From: Pseudomonas argentinensis | Lineage (GTDB): Bacteria > Pseudomonadota > Gammaproteobacteria > Pseudomonadales > Pseudomonadaceae | Direction of reading: 5' to 3' | Length of the DNA: 64,000 bases | Assembly (NCBI RefSeq): GCF_001839655.2 | Contig: NZ_CP056087.1 | Span: 3,720,001 to 3,784,000 of the forward strand | Shown here: positions 37,454-46,373 of the stretch, one piece after another | Numbering within the stretch: the first letter of the stretch is position 1 | Layout of the letters: each line of letters opens with the position of its first letter | Program-made: the position numbers and the translations under genes | Notes under the pieces: model-generated | Seen by the model: the letters and a program-made list of their open reading frames with translations, nothing else | The model's database searches: none | Told to the model about the DNA's origin: nothing

Positions 37454-38512
37454 ATGAAACAACTGCTACTGGCATCGCTGATGGGCAGCGCCATCGCTCT
37501 GGCTTCCCACGCCATGGCCGCCGACACGGACTTGACTGCACTGGAACAGGCCGCACGCAAAGAAGGCGCCGTGAACAGCGTCGGCATGCCGGACAGTTGG
37601 GCCAACTGGAAGGACACCTGGCAGGACCTGAGCGACAAGTACGGCCTCAAGCACATGGACACCGACATGAGCTCGGCCCAGGAAATCGCCAAGTTCGCCG
37701 CCGAGAAGGACAACGCCAGCGCCGACATCGGTGACGTGGGTGCCGCCTTCGGTCCCATCGCCGTGCAGCAGGGCGTGACCCAGCCCTACAAGCCCAGTAC
37801 CTGGGAGCAGATTCCCGAGTGGGCCAAGGACAAGGACGGCCACTGGGCGCTCGCCTACACCGGCTCGATTGCCTTTATCGTCAACAAGCAGCTGGTCAAG
37901 GACGTGCCGAAAAGCTGGGCCGACCTGAAGACCGGCAAGTACCGCGTGGCCATCGGCGACGTCAGCGCGGCCGCCCAGGCGGTCAACGGCGTTCTGGCCG
38001 CCGCCATCGCCAACGGCGGCGACGAGAAGAACATCCAGCCGGGCCTGGATTTCTTCGCCGAGATTGCCGAGCAGGGTCGCCTGTCGCTCGCCAACCCGAC
38101 CATCCAGACCCTGGAAAAAGGTGAGGTGGAAGTTGGCATCGTCTGGGACTTCAACGGCCTCTCCTACCGCGACCAGATCGACCCGAACCGCTTCGAGGTG
38201 CTGATCCCGTCCGATGGCTCGGTGATCTCCGGCTACACCACCATCATCAACAAATACGCCAAGCATCCCAACGCCGCCAAGCTGACCCGCGAGTACATCT
38301 TCAGCGATGCCGGGCAGATCAACCTGGCCAAGGGCAACGCCCGTCCGATCCGCGCCGAGCACCTGACCCTGCCGGCCGAGGTGCAAGCCAAGCTGCTGCC
38401 TAACGAGCAGTACGCCAAGGTCAAGCCGATCAAGGATGCCGCCGCCTGGGAAGCGACCTCCAAGGCACTGCCGCAGCAGTGGCAGGAAAACGTGATCATC
38501 AATATGGAGTGA
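37454..38512 (+). CDS. ABC transporter periplasmic substrate-binding protein
   Basis: This 352-residue protein is the extracytoplasmic receptor of the importer encoded downstream. It has a signal peptide (about residues 1-23, cleaved after SHAMA) and the type-2 periplasmic-binding fold of the AfuA/PotD-like family (COG1840 group). Recognisable parts are AARKEGAVNSVGMPDSWANW, ADIGDVGAAFGPIAV, GSIAFIVNKQLVKDVPKSW and KGEVEVGIVWDFNG. AAAGGAG lies seven bases before the ATG at 37454. Relatives bind iron, phosphonates (2-aminoethylphosphonate PhnS/AepX) or polyamines. The phosphatase genes in the operon favour a phosphorus compound. A REP pair separates it from the rest of the operon. Confidence 0.85.
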   Translation: MKQLLLASLMGSAIALASHAMAADTDLTALEQAARKEGAVNSVGMPDSWANWKDTWQDLSDKYGLKHMDTDMSSAQEIAKFAAEKDNASADIGDVGAAFGPIAVQQGVTQPYKPSTWEQIPEWAKDKDGHWALAYTGSIAFIVNKQLVKDVPKSWADLKTGKYRVAIGDVSAAAQAVNGVLAAAIANGGDEKNIQPGLDFFAEIAEQGRLSLANPTIQTLEKGEVEVGIVWDFNGLSYRDQIDPNRFEVLIPSDGSVISGYTTIINKYAKHPNAAKLTREYIFSDAGQINLAKGNARPIRAEHLTLPAEVQAKLLPNEQYAKVKPIKDAAAWEATSKALPQQWQENVIINME

Positions 38513-38545
38513 TTCGGGACACCGCATCCATCCGCTACGTGGCAT

Positions 38546-38621
38546 GTAGGGTGGATGGCGTTTTTTCATCCACCATTGCGCTCGTGAAATGGTGGACGGA
38601 TGAAGCGTCGTCCACCCTACG
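38546..38621. repeat. Paired REP element (GTAG...CTAC) inside the transport operon
   Basis: The left palindrome starts GTAGGGTGGATGG and closes with CATCCACC; the right one opens GGTGGACG and closes with GTCCACCCTACG. It has the same layout as 3189-3265. It lies between the binding-protein gene and the phosphatase gene, where REP hairpins can stabilise the upstream mRNA and lower downstream expression. Confidence 0.8.
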
Positions 38622-38650
38622 CTTACGATCTTCTCAACCCAGGATTACCC

Positions 38651-39457
38651 ATGCCGTCCAAGGTCATCCTCGTCATTCTCGACGGCCTCAATTTCGAGGT
38701 CGCTCGGCATGCGCTCGGCCACCTGCAGGCGTATCGCGCCGCTGGCCGTGCTGCGCTGTACAAACTCGAGTGCGAACTACCATCGCTGTCACGGCCGCTC
38801 TACGAGTGCATTCTCACTGGCGTGACGCCCATCGACAGCGGCGTCGTGCACAACAACGTGGTGCGCCTGAGCAGCGAGCGCAGCGTGTTCCACTACGCTC
38901 GCGCCGCCGGGCTGAGCACCGCAGCCGCGGCCTACCACTGGATAAGTGAGCTGTATAACCGCGCGCCCTTCGTGGCGGCCCGCGATCGGCATACCAGCGA
39001 TGCCGAGCTGCCGATCCAGCACGGGCATTTCTATTACCTTGACCACTACCCGGGCTCGCACCTGTTCGACGATGCCGAGAGCCTACGCCTGGCCCATGCG
39101 CCGGACTTTCTGCTGGTGCACCCGATGAACATCGACGACGCCGGCCACAAGCACGGCCTGAACAGCAGCGGGTACCGCAATGCTGCGCGGGTCGCCGACA
39201 TCCTGCTGGCCAATTACCTGCAAGGCTGGCTGGACGCCGGTTATCAGGTGCTGGTGACCGCCGACCACGGCATGAACGACGACCGCTCCCACAATGGCTT
39301 GCTGCCCGAAGAACGCGAAGTGCCGCTGTTCGTGCTCGGCGATGCCTTCAGCCTCAGCGAAGCCGCCGCGCCGAAACAGCTGGAGCTGTGCGGCACCATC
39401 TGCGAGCTGCTCGGCGTGGCCCATGACAAACCTCTGTGCCGGGAGCTGCTGCGATGA
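38651..39457 (+). CDS. Alkaline phosphatase superfamily phosphodiesterase/phosphatase
   Basis: The 268-residue protein belongs to the alkaline phosphatase/nucleotide pyrophosphatase superfamily. A metal-binding Asp occurs in VILVILDGLNFEV near the N-terminus. The expected nucleophile lies in LPSLSRPLYECILTG (about residues 45-59, probably a Ser). Later metal ligands lie in HPMNIDDAGHKHG and in VTADHGMND. No signal peptide is seen, so it should act in the cytoplasm on the imported compound. Relatives include phosphonoacetate hydrolase and phosphodiesterases. AGGAT lies upstream of the ATG at 38651. Its stop overlaps the start of the first permease gene (ATGA), so it belongs to the operon. Confidence 0.8.
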   Translation: MPSKVILVILDGLNFEVARHALGHLQAYRAAGRAALYKLECELPSLSRPLYECILTGVTPIDSGVVHNNVVRLSSERSVFHYARAAGLSTAAAAYHWISELYNRAPFVAARDRHTSDAELPIQHGHFYYLDHYPGSHLFDDAESLRLAHAPDFLLVHPMNIDDAGHKHGLNSSGYRNAARVADILLANYLQGWLDAGYQVLVTADHGMNDDRSHNGLLPEEREVPLFVLGDAFSLSEAAAPKQLELCGTICELLGVAHDKPLCRELLR

Positions 39458-40302
39458 GCGCCACCCACAAGCCGCGCGGCAAATGGCTGGCCCTGCTGTG
39501 CCTGCTGCCCTTCGCGGTGTTCTTTATCGCCTTCCAGATCGCGCCCTTGGTGTGGGTCGCGCTCAACAGCCTGAACACTCCGGATGGCTGGGGGTTGGGC
39601 AATTTCGAGAAGGCCTTCGCCTCGAAGTTCTACATGCAGGCGGTCAAGCACAGCCTGCAGATCGCCTTCTGGTCAAGCGTGTTCGGCATGCTGATCGCCA
39701 TCATCGGCAGCTACTCGCTGCGCCAGGTGGATTCGAAGCTGCGCGACTTCGTGATCGCCTTTTCCAACATGACCAGCAACTTCGCCGGCGTGCCCCTGGC
39801 ATTCGCGTTCATCATCCTGCTCGGCTTCAACGGCGCGCTGACCCTGCTGCTGATCCAGGCCGGGCTGATCGACAGCTTCAACCTGTACTCCAAGAACGGC
39901 CTGATCGTGCTCTACACCTACTTCCAGATTCCCCTCGGCGTGCTGCTGCTCTACCCGGCCTTCGACGCCCTGCGCCAGGACTGGCGCGAGTCGGCTGCCT
40001 TGCTCGGCGCCGGCACCTGGGACTTCTGGCGGCACATCGGCCTGCCGGTACTGACCCCGGCGCTGCTCGGCACCTTCGTGATCCTGCTGGCCAATGCCCT
40101 GGGCGCCTACGCCACGGTGTACTACCTGACCACGGGCAACTTCAACGTGCTGCCGATCCGTATCGCCGCGATGATTTCCGGGGACATCTCCCTCGACCCG
40201 CACATGGCCAGCGCCCTGGCGATGATCCTGGTCGGTCTGATGGCGGCGATCACCCTCATCCATCAATTGCTGCTGAGGAGGAGCTACCATGTCCCGCGCT
40301 GA
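39454..40302 (+). CDS. ABC transporter permease 1
   Basis: This 282-residue inner-membrane permease of the binding-protein-dependent type has six helices and the EAA loop in WRESAALLGAGTWDFWRHIGLP (in parts; about 177-198), which contacts the ATPase. Its start codon overlaps the phosphatase stop codon (ATGA) and its 3' end overlaps permease 2 by 14 bases, so translation is coupled throughout. Its size matches PhnU of the Salmonella 2-aminoethylphosphonate importer (286 aa). The substrate is not defined by the sequence. Confidence 0.87.
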   Translation: MSATHKPRGKWLALLCLLPFAVFFIAFQIAPLVWVALNSLNTPDGWGLGNFEKAFASKFYMQAVKHSLQIAFWSSVFGMLIAIIGSYSLRQVDSKLRDFVIAFSNMTSNFAGVPLAFAFIILLGFNGALTLLLIQAGLIDSFNLYSKNGLIVLYTYFQIPLGVLLLYPAFDALRQDWRESAALLGAGTWDFWRHIGLPVLTPALLGTFVILLANALGAYATVYYLTTGNFNVLPIRIAAMISGDISLDPHMASALAMILVGLMAAITLIHQLLLRRSYHVPR

Positions 40303-41086
40303 TGCCCCGGGGGCCGGTCTCTACCACCGCGTGGTGGTCTGGCTGCTGTTTCTGATCCTGCTGCTGCCCCTGGCCGGCACCCTGCTCTACTCCCTGGCCA
40401 CCAGTTGGTCGGCGACCATCCTGCCGGACGGGCTGACCTTCAAGTGGTACCTCGAGCTATGGGGCGAGCCGCGCTTTCTCAAGGCCTTCGCCCAGTCGCT
40501 GCTGGTCTGCTTCGGCGCCCTGGCACTGTCGGTGGTGCTGATCCTGCCGCTGCTGTTCGTGGTGCATTACCACTTCCCGAAACTCGATGCGGTGATGAAC
40601 GTGCTGATCCTCTTGCCGTTCGCCGTGCCGCCGGTGGTGTCCGCCGTCGGCCTCTTGCAGCTCTACGGCTCCGGTCCGCTGGCCATGGTCGGCACGCCGT
40701 GGATCCTGATCGGCTGCTACTTCACCATCGCCCTGCCGTTCATGTACCGAGCCATCACCAACAACCTGCAGGCCATCAACCTGCGCGACCTGATGGACGC
40801 CGCCCACCTGCTCGGCGCCAGCACCTGGAAGGCCGCCTTTCTGGTGGTGCTGCCCAACCTGCGCAAGGGCCTGATGGTGTCGCTGTTCCTGTCCTTCAGC
40901 TTCCTGTTCGGCGAATTCGTGTTCGCCAACCTCTTGGTCGGCACGCGCTACGAGACCCTGCAGGTGTACCTCAACAACATGAAGAACAGCAGCGGCCACT
41001 TCAACAGCGCCCTGGTGATCTCCTACTTCTTTTTCGTCCTGGTGTTCACCTGGGCGGCCAATCGACTGAACAGGGACAAGGCATGA
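40289..41086 (+). CDS. ABC transporter permease 2
   Basis: This 265-residue inner-membrane permease, the partner of permease 1, has six helices and an EAA-like loop in LMDAAHLLGASTWKAAFLVVLP (in parts). Its size matches PhnV (266 aa). It overlaps permease 1 by 14 bases and the ATPase gene by 4 bases (ATGA). GGAGGAG sits just before its ATG at 40289. It forms a heterodimeric channel with the product of the preceding gene. Confidence 0.87.
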   Translation: MSRADAPGAGLYHRVVVWLLFLILLLPLAGTLLYSLATSWSATILPDGLTFKWYLELWGEPRFLKAFAQSLLVCFGALALSVVLILPLLFVVHYHFPKLDAVMNVLILLPFAVPPVVSAVGLLQLYGSGPLAMVGTPWILIGCYFTIALPFMYRAITNNLQAINLRDLMDAAHLLGASTWKAAFLVVLPNLRKGLMVSLFLSFSFLFGEFVFANLLVGTRYETLQVYLNNMKNSSGHFNSALVISYFFFVLVFTWAANRLNRDKA

Positions 41087-42069
41087 GCTTCCTGAGCATC
41101 CAGAACCTGCACAAGAATTACGGCGGCACCGCGATCTTCAGCGACATCAACGCCGAGATCGAACAGGGCGAGTTCGTCACCCTCCTCGGCCCGTCCGGCT
41201 GCGGCAAATCCACCCTGCTGCGCTGCATCGCCGGCCTTACCGAGGTCAACGGCGGCAAGATCCTGCTCGGTGGCGAAGACCTGGTGCCGCTCGCGCCACA
41301 GAAGCGCGGCATCGGCATGGTGTTCCAGAGCTACGCGCTGTTCCCTAACATGACTGCCGCCCAGAACGTCGCCTTCGGCCTGCGCATGCAGAAGGTCGGC
41401 AAGGAACAATCCGCCGCCCGTGTGCAGGAAGCCTTGGCGATGGTCGAGCTGGGCGACTTCGCCGGCCGCTACCCGCATCAGCTGTCCGGCGGCCAGTGCC
41501 AGCGCGTCGCCCTGGCCCGCTCGCTGGTCACCCGCCCGCGCCTGCTGCTGCTCGACGAACCGCTGTCGGCCCTCGATGCGCGCATCCGCAAGCACCTGCG
41601 CGAGCAGATCCGCAGCATCCAGCAGGAGCTTGGCCTGACGACGATTTTCGTTACCCACGATCAGGAAGAGGCATTGGTCATGAGCGACCGCATCTTCCTG
41701 ATGAACGCCGGGCGCATCGTCCAGAGCGGCGACGCGGAAACCCTCTACACCGCGCCGGCCGACGCCTTCGCCGCCGGTTTCATCGGCAACTACAACCTGC
41801 TCGACGCGCCCACCGCCAGCCGCCTGCTCGGCCGCCTGGTGAGCAGCCAGGTGGCGATTCGCCCGGAAGCCATCGTGCTCGGCAAGGGCCCGATCAGCGC
41901 CACCATTCGCAGCCACGCCCTGCTCGGTAATATCATCCGCTACCGGGTGGACGCCGGCGGCGTGGAACTATTGGTCGACGTGCTCAACCGTAGCGCCGAC
42001 GACCTGCACGCCAACGGCCAGCCCATCTCACTGGATATCGCGGCGAATGCCGTGCGAGAGGTAGCTTGA
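41083..42069 (+). CDS. ABC transporter ATP-binding protein
   Basis: This 328-residue ATPase energises the importer. Walker A is GPSGCGKST (about residues 35-43), the Q-loop MVFQSYALFPNMT, the signature LSGGQCQRVALARSL (with Cys where most have Gln), Walker B LLLLDEPLSALD and the switch His in FVTHDQEEAL. A C-terminal TOBE-like domain (about 240-328) is typical of the spermidine/iron/AEP-type importers. Its start overlaps the permease 2 stop, and its stop overlaps the start of the HAD gene (TGATG). Confidence 0.92.
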   Translation: MSFLSIQNLHKNYGGTAIFSDINAEIEQGEFVTLLGPSGCGKSTLLRCIAGLTEVNGGKILLGGEDLVPLAPQKRGIGMVFQSYALFPNMTAAQNVAFGLRMQKVGKEQSAARVQEALAMVELGDFAGRYPHQLSGGQCQRVALARSLVTRPRLLLLDEPLSALDARIRKHLREQIRSIQQELGLTTIFVTHDQEEALVMSDRIFLMNAGRIVQSGDAETLYTAPADAFAAGFIGNYNLLDAPTASRLLGRLVSSQVAIRPEAIVLGKGPISATIRSHALLGNIIRYRVDAGGVELLVDVLNRSADDLHANGQPISLDIAANAVREVA

Positions 42070-42722
42070 TGGCCCTGGCAATTTTCGATCTCGACGAAAC
42101 CCTGATCAACGGCGACTGCGCCAGCCTGTGGAGCGAACACATGGCCACCCTGGGCTGGGTCGACGGCGAGAGTTTCATCGCCAAGGATCACCAACTGATG
42201 GCGGCGTACGCCGAAGGCAAACTGGCCATGGAGGACTACATGACCTTCAGCCTGTCGCCGCTGGTGGGGCGCACGCCCGAAGAAGTCGCCTTCGTGGTCG
42301 AGCCCTTCGTGGAAGACGTGATCGAGCCGATCTTCTTCAGCGACGCCACCCGCTGCCTGGCCAACCATCGCGAGGCCGGCGACCGCATCCTGATCATCTC
42401 CGCCTCGGCGCATTTTCTGGTCAGCGCCATTGCCGAACGCCTGAAGGTCAACGAGGTACTGGCCATCGACCTGCACGAGGAATACGGCCATTACAGCGGC
42501 AAGACCACGGGCGTGCTGACCTACCGCGAGGGCAAGGTCACCCGCCTGCATGCCTGGCTCGAAGAAAACGGCGAAAGCCTGGACGGCGCCCACTTCTACT
42601 CCGACTCACGCAACGACCTGCCGCTGCTGCAGCGGGTCGACAACCCCCACGCGGTGAACCCCGACCCGGTGCTGCGCGAGCATGCCGAACGGGAGGGCTG
42701 GCCGATTCTGAGCTGGAGTTGA
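42069..42722 (+). CDS. HAD-IB family phosphatase (SerB-like)
   Basis: The 217-residue cytosolic HAD hydrolase begins MALAIFDLDETLINGD, with nucleophile Asp7 and acid/base Asp9. Motif II is in ILIISASAHFL, the Lys motif in GKVTRL, and the final acidic motif in FYSDSRNDLPLL. HAD-IB members dephosphorylate phosphoserine, phosphocholine or phosphoethanolamine-like molecules. It is the last gene of the ABC operon, overlapping the ATPase by one base, so its substrate is probably derived from the imported compound. Two phosphatases of unrelated folds in one importer operon is notable. Confidence 0.88.
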   Translation: MALAIFDLDETLINGDCASLWSEHMATLGWVDGESFIAKDHQLMAAYAEGKLAMEDYMTFSLSPLVGRTPEEVAFVVEPFVEDVIEPIFFSDATRCLANHREAGDRILIISASAHFLVSAIAERLKVNEVLAIDLHEEYGHYSGKTTGVLTYREGKVTRLHAWLEENGESLDGAHFYSDSRNDLPLLQRVDNPHAVNPDPVLREHAEREGWPILSWS

Positions 42723-42768
42723 GGCAGAGGTCGATAACAGCAATGTGGCGGTAGCGGCCGTTCGCCCC

Positions 42769-42860
42769 GTAGGGTGGATGGCGCTTTTTTTCATCCACCG
42801 TTGCGATTGCAGAGCGGTGGACGGGTCGGGCCGCGTAGGTGAAGCCTCGTCCACCCTACG
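42769..42860. repeat. Paired REP element (GTAG...CTAC) with an internal insertion
   Basis: The left palindrome begins GTAGGGTGGATGG and closes CATCCACC; the right opens GGTGGACG and closes GTCCACCCTACG. The right palindrome has about 14 extra bases in its loop compared with 3189-3265. It follows the transport operon. Confidence 0.75.
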
Positions 42861-42886
42861 AACTGAGCCCTATGGAATGGTTTATC

Positions 42887-42955
42887 TGTGGGAGCGGGCC
42901 ATGCCCGCGAAAAAAGCCACGGGCATGGACTAGGCGCCCCCACCCGTTCCCACAG
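42887..42955. repeat. Second REP family copy (TGTGGGA...TCCCACA)
   Basis: A copy of the 3281-3346 element in the same orientation, sharing CATGGACTAGGCG-type sequence in the middle. Again it directly follows a GTAG-type pair. It lies between the convergent ABC operon and the ribose operon and may serve as an mRNA end for both. Confidence 0.7.
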
Positions 42956-43028
42956 GTAAAGCAAGGATGTCCGCTGCTGCCTTGATGCTACCCAAGTGGC
43001 GCCGTTAAAGAAGATCGTAAACCGCCTC

Positions 43029-43433
43029 TTAGAACGTCACACCCGCAATCAACGCGATATTGCTGTAAGGCCGGCACTCCCCGGTACGAATCTGCACACG
43101 AGCCTTGGCACAGGCGACCTTGAGCTCGTCATGGCTGACCAGTTGGCGCTCGCCCAGCTCGCCTTCTGCGCTCAGTTTCTCGATGGCTCCGAGCGCCAGT
43201 GGCGCCACCTCCAGGGTTTCCCTCGCCAGCAGATGGCCTTGCACCTGCATCTCGCTGAGCACCACCTGCAAGGTGGTGACGAAGTCCGGTACACCGGCGG
43301 TCAGCGCCAGGTCGATGCATGGCGTACCTGCGGGTACCGGCATGCCGGCGTCGCCAATGACGATGATGTCGCCATGGCCCAGGCGAGCGATGGCGGCGGA
43401 GAGTTCGGCGTTGAGCAGTGGCGTCTTCTTCAT
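43029..43433 (-). CDS. rbsD: D-ribose pyranase
   Basis: RbsD interconverts beta-pyranose and beta-furanose forms of ribose so that RbsK can use the furanose. The 134-residue protein starts [22 protein letters not shown] with the catalytic His in LGHGD (about residue 20) and ends with [17 protein letters not shown], the ring-binding segment. Its length matches E. coli RbsD (139). Its start overlaps the rbsK stop by 4 bases. It is the last gene of the ribose operon. Confidence 0.93.
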   Translation of the reverse strand: MKKTPLLNAELSAAIARLGHGDIIVIGDAGMPVPAGTPCIDLALTAGVPDFVTTLQVVLSEMQVQGHLLARETLEVAPLALGAIEKLSAEGELGERQLVSHDELKVACAKARVQIRTGECRPYSNIALIAGVTF

Positions 43434-44338
43434 GCGGGCAACTCGTGGCGATGAGGGATGGAGGGCTGTGCGCCCGGCCGGGTGACGGCCAGGGCGGCAG
43501 CTTGCTGGCCGAGGCGGATAGCGCTTTCCAGCGGCATGCCTTCGGCCAGCCCGGCAGCGAACCCACCGACAAAGGTGTCACCGGCGGCGGTGGTGTCGAC
43601 CGCCACCACAGGCTCGACCGGCAGGTGCAGATGGCGCTCGCCATCGGCGTAGAAAACGCCCTGGCTGCCGAGGGTGATCAGTACGCGGCGGGCGCCACTG
43701 GCCAACAGTGTTTCCGCGGCCTGCAGCGCGCTGCGCGGCGAGTCGACAGCGATACCGGTCAGCAGCGCGGCTTCGCTCTCGTTGGGAATCAGGTAGTCGA
43801 TCAGGCTGTACCAGCTTTCCGGCAATGGCCCAACGGCGGGTGCCGGGTTGAGGATCACCGTGCGGCCCAGCGCGTGAGCGCGGGCCAAGGTGGCCTCGAC
43901 CGTGGCCATGGGCACTTCCAGCTGGGCAATGACGATATCGGCTTTCTCCAGCAACCCATCATGGTCGGCCAGGCGCTCGGCGGTCATTTCGCCGTTGCCG
44001 CCCGCCGCGATGACGATGGCGTTCTGGCCGGCGTCGTCGACCAGAATCGTCGCGATGCCGGTGGCCACACCGGGCACCGTCGCCACGCCGCTGCAGTCGA
44101 TGCCTTCGGCAAGCAGGCCGGCGCGCAGCTCGGCACCATTGGCGTCGTCGCCCACGCAGCCGACCATCGCCACCTTGGCGCCGAGGCGCGCCGCGGCCAC
44201 GGCCTGGTTGGCGCCCTTGCCGCCGGCGGCAGTGGCAAAGCCGTGGCCGGACAGCGTTTCGCCGCCAACCGGGAAACGCGGCGTGCGGACGATCAGGTCC
44301 ATGTTCAAGCTGCCCACCACAACTACTTTCGCGTGCAT
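43430..44338 (-). CDS. rbsK: Ribokinase
   Basis: RbsK phosphorylates ribose to ribose-5-phosphate. The 302-residue PfkB-family enzyme has [22 protein letters not shown] at its start (in parts), the [15 protein letters not shown] motif (about 41-55), the ATP-site LGSQGVFY and the catalytic [13 protein letters not shown], with the base Asp near residue 249. The ATG at 44338 has AGGAA upstream. It overlaps rbsD by 4 bases and lies 49 bases after rbsR. Confidence 0.95.
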   Translation of the reverse strand: MHAKVVVVGSLNMDLIVRTPRFPVGGETLSGHGFATAAGGKGANQAVAAARLGAKVAMVGCVGDDANGAELRAGLLAEGIDCSGVATVPGVATGIATILVDDAGQNAIVIAAGGNGEMTAERLADHDGLLEKADIVIAQLEVPMATVEATLARAHALGRTVILNPAPAVGPLPESWYSLIDYLIPNESEAALLTGIAVDSPRSALQAAETLLASGARRVLITLGSQGVFYADGERHLHLPVEPVVAVDTTAAGDTFVGGFAAGLAEGMPLESAIRLGQQAAALAVTRPGAQPSIPHRHELPA

Positions 44339-44387
44339 TACCGGTGTTCCTCTCAATCCGCCAAAGCGCGCACGCGCTCAGGCCGGC

Positions 44388-45386
44388 TCAAACAAGGGGC
44401 GCCGCGCTGGATTCGCGCAGCACGAGGGTGGGTTCGATGAGTCGCTGTTCGGCGCTCAGGCTAGGGGTGCGGATACGCGCCAGCAGCCGCGCAGCCGCGG
44501 TCTCGCCAAGTTGGCCGATGGATTGGCCGACGGTGGTCAATGCCGGGTGCAGGTAGCGACTGACTTCGATGTCATCGAAGCCCACCACCGAGAGCTGCCG
44601 CGGCACGTTCATCTTACGTTCGGCAGCGGCGCGCAGCACGCCCAGGGCGATCATGTCGTTGCCGGCGAAAATCGCCGTTGGCGCGTCATCGCCGCCCAGC
44701 AGTACTTGGGCCGCCGCGTGCCCGGCCGGGCTGGTAAAGGCGCAGTCGGCCACCGGCAGCGCCCTGACGTTGGCTTCGGCCAGGGCCCGTCGGTAGCCCG
44801 CCGCGCGCAGCTGGACCACCTGGGTGCTGGCCGGCCCACCGATACAGGCGATATGCCGATGGCCGAGTTCGAGCAGGTGTCGTGTCGCCAGGTAGGCGCC
44901 GCGCTCGTGATCCACCTGCACGCGATCGGCCGTCACGCCATCGAGGGAACGGTCGACCAGCATCAGCGGCACCTTCAAGCCCGCCAGCGCCTGGGCGAAT
45001 GCCGCATCGCTGGCCACGGTGGCGACGATCAGCCCGTCGATGCGCCGCTCCAGCAGCACGCGCAGGTAGCGCAGCTGCTTGTCGATGTCATCGTCGGAAT
45101 TGCACAGGATCACGCTGTAGCCGTTGCGTTCGGCATGGTCCTCGATGCCGCGGGCCAGCTCGGCGAAGTACGGGTTGCTGGCGTTCGGCACCAGCAAACC
45201 GATGGTGCCGGTGGCGCGGGCTCGCAGCGAGCGGGCCACGCCGCTGGGCACATAGCCCAGCTCGGCGATGGCCGCCTCGACCTTGCTGCGCACCGGATCG
45301 CTGACCGGCCGGGTTCCGTTCACCACGTGTGACACCGTGGTGTAGGAAATACCGGCCCGGGCGGCGACGTCCTTGATGGTGGCCAC
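44388..45386 (-). CDS. rbsR: LacI family ribose operon repressor
   Basis: The 332-residue regulator has an N-terminal HTH (ATIKDVAARAGISYTTVSHVV, in parts) with the hinge helix VARSLRARATGTIG, then a periplasmic-binding-like ligand domain ending with IEPTLVLRESS. It starts with GTG at 45386, six bases after rbsC ends. Encoded within the operon, it probably represses rbsB transcription by binding the palindrome at 48928-48941, with ribose as inducer. The assignment as RbsR follows from the operon context. Confidence 0.9.
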   Translation of the reverse strand: MATIKDVAARAGISYTTVSHVVNGTRPVSDPVRSKVEAAIAELGYVPSGVARSLRARATGTIGLLVPNASNPYFAELARGIEDHAERNGYSVILCNSDDDIDKQLRYLRVLLERRIDGLIVATVASDAAFAQALAGLKVPLMLVDRSLDGVTADRVQVDHERGAYLATRHLLELGHRHIACIGGPASTQVVQLRAAGYRRALAEANVRALPVADCAFTSPAGHAAAQVLLGGDDAPTAIFAGNDMIALGVLRAAAERKMNVPRQLSVVGFDDIEVSRYLHPALTTVGQSIGQLGETAAARLLARIRTPSLSAEQRLIEPTLVLRESSAAPLV

Positions 45387-45392
45387 GACGAA

Positions 45393-46373
45393 TCAGGCCC
45401 GGCGCTTGGCGCGGTAGCTGCGGTAGGTGTCGAGGATCACCGCGATGACGATCACCGCACCGGTGATGATGCGCTTGGTCGGCTCGCTGGCGCCGATCTG
45501 CGCCAGGCCTGCGGCCAGCACGGAAATGATCAGCACGCCAAAGAAGGTGCTGATCACCGAGCCACGGCCACCCATCAGGCTGGTGCCGCCGATCACCACC
45601 GCGGCGATCACCTGCAATTCCAGGCCAGAACCGGCATTCGGGTCGGCGGCTTCCAGGCGGGAAATCTGGAACAGTGCCGCCAGGCCGGCGAGCAGGCCCA
45701 TCAGCGCGAACACCGAAATCTTGTAGGGCTTGGGGTTGATGCCGGCCAGACGTACCGCTTCCTCGTTGGTGCCGATGGCCACCAGGTAACGGCCGAACAC
45801 GGTACGGGTCAGCAGCAGGTGCGCGGCAGCGATCACCAGCAAGGCGATCACGAAAGACGGCGAGATACCGGCTGCGAACGGCGTCGACAGCCAGGCGTAG
45901 GCATCGCCGATATAGGCGGTGCGCGAGTCGGTGAGCTGGTAGGCCAGGCCGCGGGCCATCTCCAGTACGCCGAGGGACACGATGAACGACGGAATGCCCC
46001 AGGCCACGGTGATGATCCCGGTGACGCTGCCAGCCAACGCCGCGCAGGCCATCCCCAGCAGCGCCGCGGGCAGGATGCCCCAGCCGAAGCCGAGGGTCGC
46101 CACGCTGACCACGGCAGCGGCCAGGGCCAGCACCGAACCGACGGACAGGTCGATGCCGCCAATGATCAGGATCAGTGTCATGCCCACCGCCAGCACCATC
46201 AGATCGGGGATCTGGTTGGCCAGGGTGGTGAAGGTCGAGTAGGACAGGAAATGGCTGCTCAGCGATGAGAACAGCACGATCATCGCCAGCAACGCGCCAG
46301 CCAGGCCGAGGTAGGTGCCCAGGCCCTGGTGCGTGCCACTGCGCTTGGTGGGCGTGGCGGACAGAGTGGTCAT
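45393..46373 (-). CDS. rbsC: Ribose ABC transporter permease
   Basis: The 326-residue inner-membrane permease has about ten helices. Typical RbsC stretches include LMVLAVGMTLILIIGGIDLSVG (in parts), GLGILPAA-like GFGWGILPAALLG and the late AAVVIGGTSLMGGRGSV. The ATG at 46373 follows AGGAGC; a TTG two codons upstream is less likely. Its start overlaps the rbsA stop by 4 bases. Confidence 0.93.
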   Translation of the reverse strand: MTTLSATPTKRSGTHQGLGTYLGLAGALLAMIVLFSSLSSHFLSYSTFTTLANQIPDLMVLAVGMTLILIIGGIDLSVGSVLALAAAVVSVATLGFGWGILPAALLGMACAALAGSVTGIITVAWGIPSFIVSLGVLEMARGLAYQLTDSRTAYIGDAYAWLSTPFAAGISPSFVIALLVIAAAHLLLTRTVFGRYLVAIGTNEEAVRLAGINPKPYKISVFALMGLLAGLAALFQISRLEAADPNAGSGLELQVIAAVVIGGTSLMGGRGSVISTFFGVLIISVLAAGLAQIGASEPTKRIITGAVIVIAVILDTYRSYRAKRRA

